Part shown: piece after piece, positions 15,380 through 23,988 of the stretch
Layout of the letters: every line of letters starts with the position of its first letter
How positions within the stretch are numbered: position 1 is the stretch's first letter
Assembly: GCF_051304405.1 (NCBI RefSeq)
Contig: NZ_JBPPGG010000002.1
Coordinates: 1 to 64,000 of the forward strand
Direction: 5' to 3'
DNA length: 64,000 nucleotides
DNA from: Pedomonas sp051304405
Lineage (GTDB): Bacteria; Pseudomonadota; Alphaproteobacteria; Sphingomonadales; Sphingomonadaceae
Translations under genes and position numbers: made by a program
Notes under the pieces: generated by a model
What the model was told of the DNA's origin: nothing
Database searches by the model: none
Seen by the model: only the letters and a program-made list of their open reading frames with translations

Positions 15380-15730
15380 TCAGGTTTCCTTGCGCTTGAG
15401 GGTGAGCTTGATGCTGGCCTCCGCGCCGGCCTCGGCGATGAACAGGAGTTCCCCCTTGGCACTGAGCGTCAGGCCCACCTCGATCTGCTCAAGGGTCCAG
15501 CGGTCAGAGTCCGGGGAGACGGTGGTGAGCGTCATCAGCGTCTCCAGCGTCTGCCGCCACTGGGTCTCGACGGATTTGGCGGGCACCTTTTTCACCTGCG
15601 CGAACAGGGGAAAGTGATCCTTGAGCGCGTGGGTGCGCACCGCCTCGTCAGGCAGCGGGGCATCGCCGGATTCTGTGCCGCCGGGCACGAAAATCGACAG
15701 TTGCCACGCAGTCTCGGGGGCTTTCGTCAT
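15380..15730 (-). CDS. Pepco-like (peptidase-co-occurring) domain protein
   Basis: The 116-residue protein lies directly downstream of the trypsin-like protease with an 11-base gap, so both come from one mRNA. It has the pattern I recall for Pepco domains: a first beta strand (WQLSIFVPGG), VKKVPAKSVETQWRQTLETL as a helix, then WTLEQIEVGLTLSAKGEL and EAGAEASIKLTLKRK as the closing strands. In described systems this domain accompanies trypsin- or caspase-like peptidases in predicted bacterial conflict systems, possibly as an adaptor or sensor. The family call is from memory of its motif, and the role here is inference. Confidence 0.65.
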   Translation of the reverse strand: MTKAPETAWQLSIFVPGGTESGDAPLPDEAVRTHALKDHFPLFAQVKKVPAKSVETQWRQTLETLMTLTTVSPDSDRWTLEQIEVGLTLSAKGELLFIAEAGAEASIKLTLKRKET

Positions 15731-15741
15731 GGTGCCTGTCC

Positions 15742-16686
15742 TCACAGATAGGGGGTGATGTCGAGGGCGTGGATTGCCTGCTCGAAATTCTGGGCGAGCC
15801 CCACGGTCGACCTGGTTTCCGGCGAGGCCATCGCCCCCTTGTAAAGGCCCACCGCCTCGCCCGTTGGCGTCATCACCAGCGCGCCGGAATCGCCCGGGTT
15901 TGCGGGCTGATCCAGAAACTGGAGAACGGCAAACTCGCGGGTGTTCAGCACGCCCATCGAATCCATGACCCGCACGATGGTGCGGGACTGCGGGCCGCCT
16001 TGCAGCGCAAGCCGCACCGGCTGGCCAGCGGCGGGGAAGCTGAGGACGGGGAGAGCAGCGGGCGGGGTCCGGGGGCTGCGGGTCGCGACAAACGCGGCAT
16101 CGATCGGCTGGTACCAGGAGCGGATCAGGGTTCCGGTGCTGCCGTCCGTCATCCGTACCGTCCGCCCCGGCCTGTTGCCGGAGATGGCGTGGCCTGCGGT
16201 CAGCACGCCCCACACCGCCGACCGGTTGCAACGGCCCCAGCAGGCGCTGGTGGCACCCGCCGGATGGGGCATGGAATGCAGCACCGGCTCGCCCTGACGC
16301 AGGACGAGCGGGAAGTCGCGGCCAAGGCGGGGAAACTCGATGTTGTCAAGCCGCCGGAAGGGCGCTTCGCCCGACGGGGGCAGGTCGATCACCAGCCCGA
16401 AGCCGGGCCACTCCAGCGGATCGAACAGCCCGATCGAGAGAATGCGCGCTGGCGGCAAACCGGCAAGGGGCGCAAAGAGGCCGTTGGTGTGCCGGTATTG
16501 GCCCGCACCGAGCGCAGCGAACAGGGCGTAGGTCCAGCGCGTGCTGCGGGCGACCAGGTCCGGGTCCGCCAGCTCGCCCCGGCGGCGCCAGGCGCGGATC
16601 TCCTCCTCCACCTCATCGGGTACGGCACCCTCTGGCGGATCTTCCCGGGGCAGAGAATCGCGCAGGTATTCGTCGGTATAGTCCAT
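15742..16686 (-). CDS. trypsin-like serine protease
   Basis: The 314-residue protein has a chymotrypsin-fold catalytic domain in its C-terminal half. A likely triad is visible: His166 in LTAGHA, Asp196 in PIDAAFVA and Ser267 in NPGDSGALV. No signal peptide or membrane segment precedes it; the N-terminal ~140 residues are an acidic helical region and an unassigned domain (ILSIGLFDPLEWPGFGLVIDLP). A cytoplasmic protease of this type, followed at once by a Pepco-like gene, suggests a regulated effector rather than a periplasmic DegP-like enzyme. AAGGAG lies about 11 bases upstream of the ATG. Confidence 0.82.
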   Translation of the reverse strand: MDYTDEYLRDSLPREDPPEGAVPDEVEEEIRAWRRRGELADPDLVARSTRWTYALFAALGAGQYRHTNGLFAPLAGLPPARILSIGLFDPLEWPGFGLVIDLPPSGEAPFRRLDNIEFPRLGRDFPLVLRQGEPVLHSMPHPAGATSACWGRCNRSAVWGVLTAGHAISGNRPGRTVRMTDGSTGTLIRSWYQPIDAAFVATRSPRTPPAALPVLSFPAAGQPVRLALQGGPQSRTIVRVMDSMGVLNTREFAVLQFLDQPANPGDSGALVMTPTGEAVGLYKGAMASPETRSTVGLAQNFEQAIHALDITPYL

Positions 16687-16866
16687 CGAGCCCGGCTCCT
16701 TCCCGACTGCCGCCCTGAACGACCCAAAGGCGTGTCGGGGCGGCCGTGATTGCGCGGACTCAACAGGTACGGTGCGGAAGGTACGGCGCGGCCGGGGCGA
16801 TCAACCGAATGATCGACAAGCGAGTGATCGCCCCCAAGGCCGTGCCGGAAGGATAACGCTCCGGTG

Positions 16867-19257
16867 TCAGGAAAGGAACAGGTCGGCGCAGGCGTCGATG
16901 ATCGCCTCCGCATCCAGCCGGTAGTAGTGGTAGAGGTCGGGGATATCACCGACCTGGCCGAAGTCTTCAATGCCGAGCGCGCTCACCCGCTGGCCGCGCA
17001 CGGACCCCAGCCACGACAGCGTGCCGGGGGCGCCGTCCAGCACCGTGACCAGCCCCGCATCGGGGGCGAGGTCGGCGAGCAGGGTCTCGATATGGCTGGT
17101 GCGGCTCACGCCTTCCTTCCAGCGGGCGCGGCGCGCGGCCATCCAGTCCCGGTGGACAAGGTCGGGCGAGGGAACACTGAGCAGGCCAAGGCCCGGGATG
17201 TCCTCCGCCAGCTGCTCCCACGCTTCCAGCGCTTCCGGCGCCACCACGCCGGTGAAGGCAATGGCCGCCTGCGCATTCGGGCCCGGCTTTTTCAACCAGT
17301 AGGCGCCCTTGAGCGCGTCGCCCACCCAGTCGCCGTTGTCGCGCGGGATCTGCTTGAGCGGCCGGGTGCTGAGGCGCAGATAGACCGAGCCGCCGTCCTC
17401 CTGTTGCATGTGCGCGAAGGCCCAGTGCATCACATGTGCCAGCTCGTCCACGTAGGACGGCTCGAAATAGGTGAGCTTGGGCTGGGCCATGCCGATGACC
17501 GGCGTGTGGATGGACTGGTGTGCGCCGCCTTCCGGCCCCAGCGTAATGCCGGACGGGGTGGCGACCAGCAGGAAGCGGGCGTCCTGATAGCAGGCGTAGT
17601 TGAGCGCATCGAGTCCGCGCGCAATGAACGGATCATAGAGCGTGCCGATGGGCAGCAGCCGGGCGCCGAACAGCGTGTGGGAGAGGCCGAGCGCGCCCAG
17701 CATCAGGAACAGGTTGTTCTCCGCGATGCCGAGTTCGATGTGCTGGCCGCGGGCATGGGCCACCCATTTCTGGGGGCTCGGAATTTTCGCCTGGCTGAAC
17801 ACATCCTCCCGTTCGCTGCGGCTGTAGATGCCGCGCTGGTTCACGAACGCGCCGAGGTTGGTGGAGACGGTCACGTCCGGCGAGGTGGTGACCAAGCGCT
17901 TGGCCAGCGCGCTGTCCTGCCGGGAGAGGTCGAGCAGGATGCGCCCGAACGCCGCCTGCGTCGATTGCTCCTCGCCCTGCGGGATAGGAAATTCGCCTGC
18001 GTCCGGCACCGGGACGGCCGGCGCGGTGAACCGCCGGTTCACGGGGCTGGCAAAGGGCGCGGATTTCACGAACTGCTCCAGCCGCGCGCGGGTCTCATTG
18101 TCCAGCCCGCCGTAGGGGTCCCACTCCGCGCCCTGCGGAATGCCCAGTTTCTGGCGCAGGCCGTCGATCTGCGTCGGGGTCATCAAGCCGGCGTGATTGT
18201 CCTTGTGACCGGCGAGCGGCAGGCCATAGCCCTTGATGGTGTAGGCGATGAACAGACGGGGCTTGTCGCACCCTTCCGCTTCGGCGAAGGCCTCCAGAAT
18301 GGTCTCGATGCAGTGGCCGCCAAGGCCCGTCATCAGGCTCGCCAACTCCTCGTCGCTGTAGGAGAGGAGCAGCGCCTTGACGCCCGGCTGATGGCCGATG
18401 TCGGCAATGAGGCGCGCCCGCCATGCCGCGCCGCCCTGATAGGTAAGGGCGGAGTAGTCCGCGTTCGGGCAGTTGTCGATCCACTCGCGCAGATGCTCGC
18501 CGCCGGGACGGGCGAACGCCTCGCGCTGGCGGCGGCCGTATTTCAGCGTCACCACCTCCCAGCCCATCGAGGCGAAAATGCCGTCGAACTGGCGGAACAT
18601 GCGGTCCTTGGTGGTGGCGTCCAGGCTCTGCCGGTTGTAGTCCACGATCCACCAGGTGTTGCGGATGTCGTGCTTGTAGGCCTCGATCAACGCCTCGTAG
18701 ATGTTGCCTTCATCCAGCTCCGCGTCGCCAAGGAGCGCGATCATGCGCCCGCGCCGGTCCGCGTCGAACCAGCCGTGGTCGGTGAGATAGTCCTGCACCA
18801 GCGCGGAGAAGGCGGTGATGGCAACGCCCAGACCGACGGAGCCGGTGGAAAAGTCCACGTCGTCCTTGTCCTTGGTGCGGGACGGGTAGCTCTGCGCACC
18901 GCCGAAGGCGCGGAACTGCTCCAGCTGTTCCCGGCTCTGGCGGCCGAACAGGTACTGGATGGCGTGGAACACCGGGCTGGCATGGGGCTTCACCGCCACC
19001 CGGTCCTCGGGACGCAGCGCCGCGAAGTAGAGCGCCGTCATCAGAGTGGTGATGGAGGCGGACGACGCCTGATGCCCGCCGATCTTGATGCCGCCCCGGC
19101 TCTCGCGGATGTGGTTGGCGTGGTGAATCGTCCACGAAGCCAGCCACAGCACGCGCTGCTCCAGCTGGCTGAGGAGGTGGATCGTCTCCTTGTCCGGCCG
19201 CTGCTGGCCGTTGCTGCTGTCGATCGTCTTGCTTGCCAGCATATGGCCCATTCCCAT
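16867..19257 (-). CDS. thiamine-dependent 2-oxo acid dehydrogenase E1, homodimeric AceE/MdeB type
   Basis: About 796 residues from the preferred ATG at 19257; a longer frame begins at 19335 and an ATG at 19242 is also possible, none with a strong ribosome site. Two transketolase-like halves are visible. The N-terminal thiamine diphosphate site contains LLGDAELDEGN and WWIVDYNRQSLD, and the C-terminal half has HIELGIAENNLFLMLGALG and TPSGITLGPEGGAHQS. This resembles AceE and the Pseudomonas MdeB 2-oxobutyrate dehydrogenase. It is divergent from an Lrp gene, as mdeB is associated with mdeR, so 2-oxobutyrate or a branched oxo acid is the likely substrate. Confidence 0.8.
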   Translation of the reverse strand: MGMGHMLASKTIDSSNGQQRPDKETIHLLSQLEQRVLWLASWTIHHANHIRESRGGIKIGGHQASSASITTLMTALYFAALRPEDRVAVKPHASPVFHAIQYLFGRQSREQLEQFRAFGGAQSYPSRTKDKDDVDFSTGSVGLGVAITAFSALVQDYLTDHGWFDADRRGRMIALLGDAELDEGNIYEALIEAYKHDIRNTWWIVDYNRQSLDATTKDRMFRQFDGIFASMGWEVVTLKYGRRQREAFARPGGEHLREWIDNCPNADYSALTYQGGAAWRARLIADIGHQPGVKALLLSYSDEELASLMTGLGGHCIETILEAFAEAEGCDKPRLFIAYTIKGYGLPLAGHKDNHAGLMTPTQIDGLRQKLGIPQGAEWDPYGGLDNETRARLEQFVKSAPFASPVNRRFTAPAVPVPDAGEFPIPQGEEQSTQAAFGRILLDLSRQDSALAKRLVTTSPDVTVSTNLGAFVNQRGIYSRSEREDVFSQAKIPSPQKWVAHARGQHIELGIAENNLFLMLGALGLSHTLFGARLLPIGTLYDPFIARGLDALNYACYQDARFLLVATPSGITLGPEGGAHQSIHTPVIGMAQPKLTYFEPSYVDELAHVMHWAFAHMQQEDGGSVYLRLSTRPLKQIPRDNGDWVGDALKGAYWLKKPGPNAQAAIAFTGVVAPEALEAWEQLAEDIPGLGLLSVPSPDLVHRDWMAARRARWKEGVSRTSHIETLLADLAPDAGLVTVLDGAPGTLSWLGSVRGQRVSALGIEDFGQVGDIPDLYHYYRLDAEAIIDACADLFLS

Positions 19258-19391
19258 CCGTAGGCGTTGCAGATGCTGGCGGCAATTATACGCCTTGGCG
19301 GGCGCCGTTTCCAACCAAACCATGGCGCGAAACACGGTCTAAAGAGCAGAAAATGCTATGATATAGAGAGTTCAAGCGATAAAAGCGCGTC

Positions 19392-19847
19392 ATGCTTGAC
19401 CGTATCGATCTTGCCATCCTCCGCGTCCTGCAAAGCAACGGGCGCATCTCCAACGTGGAACTTGCGGAAAAGGTTGGGCTATCGCCCACGCCCTGCCTGC
19501 GCCGGCTGCGGCGCCTGGAGGAGCAGGGAATCATCCGCCAGTACACCTGCCTGCTGGATCAGGAGGCCATCGGCTATCCGGTCAACTGTTTCGTCTCCGT
19601 CTCGCTCCACTCCAAGGCCGACAAGCAGATCGAAGTGTTCCAGCGCGCCATCCTGCGGGCCCCGCAGGTGATGGAGTGCTACCTGATGACCGGTACAAAC
19701 GATTTCCTGCTGCGTGTCGTTGCAAAGGACCTGCGCGATTATGAGCGCTTCCTCTCCGAGACGCTGACCCGCATCGAGGGCATCAAGGAGATCAACACCA
19801 GCTTCGCGCTGAGCCAGCTCGTGCGCCGGTCCGAGCTGCCGATCTAG
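19392..19847 (+). CDS. Lrp/AsnC-family regulator divergent from the MdeB-like E1
   Basis: The 151 residues have an N-terminal winged helix-turn-helix (DLAILRVLQSNGRISNVELAEKVGLSPTPCLRRL) and a C-terminal RAM ligand-binding domain (VMECYLMTGTNDFLLRVVAKDL). It should bind amino acids and regulate the adjacent E1 gene, as MdeR does for mdeB. The 134-base divergent intergenic region contains an A/T-rich stretch (GCAGAAAATGCTATGATATAG) suitable for Lrp-type binding. It is the first of three Lrp paralogues in 9 kb. Confidence 0.9.
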   Translation: MLDRIDLAILRVLQSNGRISNVELAEKVGLSPTPCLRRLRRLEEQGIIRQYTCLLDQEAIGYPVNCFVSVSLHSKADKQIEVFQRAILRAPQVMECYLMTGTNDFLLRVVAKDLRDYERFLSETLTRIEGIKEINTSFALSQLVRRSELPI

Positions 19848-19953
19848 CCGCACCTGCAAACCTCACCTTTGCGCCACTTGGCCCCGGCTCGGCCGGTCTG
19901 CTAATCGCCCCGGAACGTTGTGTAACTTTCAGGGTTTTCAGGGGAGCGTGGCG

Positions 19954-22092
19954 ATGGGGGCGAGGAGAGCCGCAGGCGGGTGGACGGCAAGGGCACTGGC
20001 GTTGGGCGTTGCGCCGTTTGTCCTCGTGTCCGGGGCAGCGCTGGCGGAAGACGCCGGGCCGGACATCACCGTTCTCGCCGAGCCGCTGCCGGCGTCGCCG
20101 GGCAGCCGGAGCTACAGCGTGGAGCTGCTCTCCCGCGAGGATCTGCTGCGAGAAGGGGCGGGCCGGCTTGACGATGTGCTCCGCCAGTCCGCCGGGTTCC
20201 AGCTGTTCCGCCGCTCGGACAGCCGCACGACCCATCCCACCTCGCAGGGGCCGACGCTGCGCGCGCTCGGCGGCAACGCGGCGGGCCGGGCGCTGGTGCT
20301 GCTGGACGGCGTGCCGCAGGAAGACCCCTTCGGCGGCTGGGTGCCGTGGGCGGCGCTGTCGGCGGAGCGTCTCGGCCATGTCCGCATCACCCGGGGCGGC
20401 GGCGCGGGCGCGTTCGGCGCCGGCGCGCTGGCCGGCACGATCGAACTGTTCAGCCAGCCGCTGGAGCCGCGCGTTCTGGGCAGCGCCCGCGCGGAATACG
20501 GCTCGCGCGACAGCTGGCTTGTGGCCAGTTCCGTGCAGGCGCCGCTTGGTGCGGGCGTCTTCAGCCTCGCGGGCCAGGTGGAGGAGAGCGACGGTTTCTA
20601 CCTCGTGCCGAAGGCGCAGCGCGGCCCCGTCGACAGGCGGGCGAGCACCCAAGCCTGGCATGTGGAGGCGCGCGGCGCGGTGCCCCTGGGCGAGAGTGTC
20701 GAGCTGAACATGCGCGTGCTCGGGTTTCAGGACAAACACCTGAACGGCCTCGACCCTGCCCCCAACAACACCGATGGCGTGGATGCCAGTGTCCGCCTCG
20801 TCTCGCGCGGCAACTGGGCGTGGGACGTGGTGGCCTATGCCAAGGTGCGCCAGTTCGACAGCGGCTTTGCCTCGGTGCAGCAGGGGCGCACGGTGGTGGC
20901 GCCGTCCCTCGATCAGTACGACGTGCCGGCGACCGGCCTTGGCGGCAAGGCGGAGGTACGCCCGCCCATGCCGGACGGGCACATGCTCCAGCTGGGGGTG
21001 GATCTGCGCCGGAACACCGGCAAGACCAAGGAATACTTCCGCTACATGGAGGGCGCGTTCACCCGCCATCGCGAGGCCGGGGGCGACGCGCTGGTCGCGG
21101 GTGCCTATCTCGAGCACAGCTGGGAGGCGAGCGAGTCCGTCACCCTGACTGGCGGCGCGCGTCTCGACTACTGGCGCCAGTCCGATGGCCGCCGGGAGGA
21201 GCGGGATCTGGCCGATCAGGCGGTCCTGCTGCGGCAGGACTTCGCCGCGCGCAGCGACTGGCAGGCGAGCGGCCGGGTGGGCGCAAGCTGGAAGCCGTGG
21301 CAGGCCGTCGAGCTGCGCGCTGCCGCCTACACCGGTTTTCGGATGCCAACCCTCAACGAGCTCTACCGGCCTTTCCGCGTGGGCAATGACATCACGGAGG
21401 CCAACCCCGCGCTTGATCCCGAGCGGCTGAGGGGCGTGGAGGTCGGTCTGCGCTATCAGCCCATCGAGGCGGCAGGCTTCGACATCACCCTGTTCCGCAA
21501 CACGGTGCGCGATGCGGTGGGCAACGTGACCGTGGGGTTCGGCCCCGGCACCTTCCCGACCGCCGGGTTCGTGCCCGCGGGCGGCGTGCTGCGCCTGCGG
21601 CAGAACATCGACAAGGCGCGCAGCCAGGGCATCGAGGCGCGCGGTCACCTGACGTTCGGCAACTGGCGGGCCGAGGCGAGCTACGCCTTCACCGACGCCA
21701 AGGTGCGCCGGTTCGAGGACGCGCCCGAACTCGAAGGGACGCGTCTTGCCCAGTCGCCGCGCCACATGGCGTCCGCCGGGCTCTCCTACACGGAGCAGGA
21801 CCGCTGGGGGATCGCCGCGTCGGGCCAGTACATGGGCAAGGTGTTCGAGGATGACCTCAATTCCCGCAGCCTCTCCGACAGCTTCACGGTGGACGGCGCG
21901 GCTTGGGTGATGCTGAATCCGGCGCTGAGGCTGGAGCTGCGCGGGCAGAACCTGTTCGATGCGACGGTGGAAGCGGGCAAGTCCGCCGATGGCATCCTCA
22001 CGCTTGCAGCGCCGCGGACGGTCTGGGTTGGACTTTCCTGGATGTTCGGGCAGCGCAAGGGAGACGGGCGGGCTTCAATTCAACGCGGCTAG
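19954..22092 (+). CDS. TonB-dependent outer-membrane receptor
   Basis: The ATG at 19954 is preceded by GGGGAG; a GTG two codons earlier is an alternative. Of about 712 residues, the first ~30 form a signal peptide (ALALGVAPFVLVSGAALA). A plug domain follows with LDDVLRQSAGFQLFRRSDSR, NAAGRALVLLDGVPQEDPFGG and ITRGGGAGAFGAGALAGTIEL, then a beta barrel ending in aromatic residues around VWVGLSWMF. The substrate is not evident; the plug resembles siderophore or cobamide receptors in general. No riboswitch or ABC genes flank it. Confidence 0.88.
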   Translation: MGARRAAGGWTARALALGVAPFVLVSGAALAEDAGPDITVLAEPLPASPGSRSYSVELLSREDLLREGAGRLDDVLRQSAGFQLFRRSDSRTTHPTSQGPTLRALGGNAAGRALVLLDGVPQEDPFGGWVPWAALSAERLGHVRITRGGGAGAFGAGALAGTIELFSQPLEPRVLGSARAEYGSRDSWLVASSVQAPLGAGVFSLAGQVEESDGFYLVPKAQRGPVDRRASTQAWHVEARGAVPLGESVELNMRVLGFQDKHLNGLDPAPNNTDGVDASVRLVSRGNWAWDVVAYAKVRQFDSGFASVQQGRTVVAPSLDQYDVPATGLGGKAEVRPPMPDGHMLQLGVDLRRNTGKTKEYFRYMEGAFTRHREAGGDALVAGAYLEHSWEASESVTLTGGARLDYWRQSDGRREERDLADQAVLLRQDFAARSDWQASGRVGASWKPWQAVELRAAAYTGFRMPTLNELYRPFRVGNDITEANPALDPERLRGVEVGLRYQPIEAAGFDITLFRNTVRDAVGNVTVGFGPGTFPTAGFVPAGGVLRLRQNIDKARSQGIEARGHLTFGNWRAEASYAFTDAKVRRFEDAPELEGTRLAQSPRHMASAGLSYTEQDRWGIAASGQYMGKVFEDDLNSRSLSDSFTVDGAAWVMLNPALRLELRGQNLFDATVEAGKSADGILTLAAPRTVWVGLSWMFGQRKGDGRASIQRG

Positions 22093-22286
22093 CGGCCCGC
22101 CTGGGGGTCGCCGGATCGCTCCGTCAGCTCGATTTCCATCGACAGCGCCATCAATTCGAAGATGCGCACCAGCCGTTCCTTCTCCACGCGGGGAAGGTTG
22201 CTGAGGGCGTTCCAGATCCGCAAGACGTAGTCCGCTTCTTCCTTGCCGGTATGCTTTGGGACGGGAAGTGGGATGACATTGTCCAT
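22089..22286 (-). CDS. small helical protein (65 aa), unknown
   Basis: The ATG at 22286 has GAGG 6-7 bases upstream and is preferred over one at 22322. The product starts MDNVIPLPVPKHTGKEEADY and is mostly amphipathic helix (VLRIWNALSNLPRVEKERLV). It overlaps the end of the convergent TonB receptor gene by four bases. No family was recognised; the base composition and start support a real gene. Confidence 0.55.
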   Translation of the reverse strand: MDNVIPLPVPKHTGKEEADYVLRIWNALSNLPRVEKERLVRIFELMALSMEIELTERSGDPQAGR

Positions 22287-22322
22287 GAAGGGCCTCAGTG
22301 CAAAGTTCTGACGACCGAACAA

Positions 22323-22846
22323 AACTCAACACCGTTGCGATACCATGCGAATCAACCAAAGAGTTGTATTCAGCAACAAAACTTTAGGTTTGGTTGCGCC
22401 CTTCGTCCACCATCAAAAGTATTACGCCCCCCCATGCGGCCGTCGGGATTCCGTAGGGTAAGGCGAACGGACCATCCTGTTTCCAGCACGGTATGGCTTT
22501 TGTGCCACAGTGTCCGCAAAGAAACTTCCTAAAAATGGTATACGACCGGAAGTTGCATGGCGGGTTGCCAATTTTGCGCGAAGCGCCGCTGTTTCGCTCA
22601 AATGTGGTTGCGCTGCCAGCGTATTTCACGTTTTGCGGGTAAAGCAACAATATTGGGGCCCATGCCCGAGTGCAGTCATCCAGAAGCGCAATGCAACCAA
22701 TAGTAGATAAATCGCTTATATTTCAGCAACTTGCCGCTCTGAATTTATCTTTGAAGTTGCAAAAGTCTCCCCACATAGTGCCCGGCAGGCAGGAGAGAGC
22801 ACAACGCGGTTGGCAGTGCCTTCAGAACAAGAAGAAAGGATAAAAC
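22323..22846. other. AT-rich intergenic region without a convincing gene
   Basis: This stretch of about 520 bases is clearly less GC-rich than its neighbours. Frames in it are short, lack ribosome sites and have unlikely composition. The right half (ATAAATCGCTTATATTTCAG and further A/T runs near 22700-22760) probably holds the promoter and operator of the XRE gene. No repeats or tRNA were seen. Confidence 0.5.
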
Positions 22847-23302
22847 ATGAAGACCAAACGGGCACGGGAGACTGAGTTGAAGCTGGATCGCGAGGTCGCG
22901 GCGCGGGTCCGGGCGCAGCGGCTCGCCAGCGGTCTGACCCAGACCGAGCTGGGCAAGCGGATTGGCGTCACCTTCCAGCAGATCCAGAAATACGAGAACG
23001 GCTCGAACCGCCTGACCGCGGGCAAGCTCATCATCCTCGCGGAAATCCTCGGTGTGTCGGTGGAGCAGTTCCTGGTGGAAGGCACCGCCAACCCGCGCAC
23101 CCAGCCCGTGCCGGCAATGCAGGCGCTGACGCCGGAGCCGCAGGGCAGCACGCGCTCCCTGCACCGGGAAGTGCTCGATCTGGTGCGCGCCTTTGCCCGC
23201 ATTGAAGATCCGCGCACCCGCAAGCACATCCTCACGCTTATCAAGCATCTGGGCGCGACGGTGGCCGAGCGCTCCGAGGACGGCGAGACGGAAGCCGCCT
23301 GA
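22847..23302 (+). CDS. XRE-family helix-turn-helix regulator
   Basis: The 151-residue protein is preceded by GAAAGGA. Residues ~15-70 form a helix-turn-helix (VRAQRLASGLTQTELGKRIGV then TFQQIQKYENGSNRLTAGKL), and the rest is a helical tail (REVLDLVRAFARIEDPRTRKHILTLI). Proteins of this size and layout are widespread single-gene regulators in alphaproteobacteria. The long A/T-rich upstream region fits autoregulation. Targets are not evident. Confidence 0.88.
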   Translation: MKTKRARETELKLDREVAARVRAQRLASGLTQTELGKRIGVTFQQIQKYENGSNRLTAGKLIILAEILGVSVEQFLVEGTANPRTQPVPAMQALTPEPQGSTRSLHREVLDLVRAFARIEDPRTRKHILTLIKHLGATVAERSEDGETEAA

Positions 23303-23326
23303 AACAGGACTGCCGATTGTTTTCTC

Positions 23327-23365
23327 GCCTCGTGCAGGGGGAGCCGTTCTTCCCCCGCATGAGGC
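23327..23365. terminator. bidirectional hairpin between convergent genes
   Basis: GCCTCGTGCAGGGGGA and TTCCCCCGCATGAGGC form an almost perfect stem of about 15 pairs. It lies between the XRE gene and the convergent Lrp gene. No long T run follows on either strand, so its strength as a terminator is uncertain. Confidence 0.5.
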
Positions 23366-23383
23366 GGAAGAAATTGCGCCGCC

Positions 23384-23851
23384 CTAGTCCAGCGGCAACC
23401 CCTCGTAGGCCTTGATGTGCTCCAGCACGATGTTGGAGCGCATGGTTTGCAGCCCCGGCAGGGTCATCAGCTTCTGGTTGATGAAGGCTGAGAAGGCCTC
23501 CAGATCCGGCACCACCACCTTGAGCTGATAGTCGTAGTCGCCTGTCACCATCAGGCATTCCACCACCTCCGGCATGGCGAGAATGGCGCGCCGGGTGGGT
23601 TCCACCGTTGCCTCCGCCTGCCGTTCGAGCGTGAGGTGGACCAGCGCCGTCAGGCCCAGCCCGATCTTCTTCTGGTCGAGGATGGTGGTGTAGCCGCGCA
23701 CCACGCCCAGCGCTTCCAGCCGTTGCAGCCGCCGCGCGCACTGGGACGGCGAAAGATTCACCGTCTCCGACAATTCCACGTGGCTGAGGCGCGACTCCCG
23801 CTGCAGGGCGCGCAGCAGCTTCCAGTCGTATGAGTCCAGGTTCTCCGCCAT
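23384..23851 (-). CDS. Lrp/AsnC-family regulator divergent from the E1-E2 operon
   Basis: The 155 residues have a winged helix-turn-helix (WKLLRALQRESRLSHVELSETV then NLSPSQCARRLQRLEALGVV) and a RAM domain (VVECLMVTGDYDYQLKVVVPDL). Its position head-to-head with the 2-oxo acid dehydrogenase operon suggests direct control by a branched-chain or other amino acid, as BkdR does for bkd. The 137-base gap contains the inverted ATGC and GCAT arms around 23875-23891. Confidence 0.9.
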   Translation of the reverse strand: MAENLDSYDWKLLRALQRESRLSHVELSETVNLSPSQCARRLQRLEALGVVRGYTTILDQKKIGLGLTALVHLTLERQAEATVEPTRRAILAMPEVVECLMVTGDYDYQLKVVVPDLEAFSAFINQKLMTLPGLQTMRSNIVLEHIKAYEGLPLD

Positions 23852-23988
23852 AAACAGGCATCTGGCCTTTGATTGATGCGTAAATCTTGCATGGACGGGC
23901 GTTCGGGTAAAGCGGAATGCGAGGACACCGCGCGCCCCTTCGCGCCATACTTGCCCCCATAATCCGTCAAGGAGGGGAGGAAGACACC

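Noticed and set aside
16864..19263. 799-residue open frame on the + strand opposite the E1 gene
   Set aside because: It is the antisense shadow of a clear E1 enzyme; its residue composition (many His, Gln, Arg) and lack of any motif are typical of shadow frames in high-GC DNA.
22384..22710. Short frames in the AT-rich gap
   Set aside because: They lack ribosome sites, overlap one another and show no recognisable protein character.
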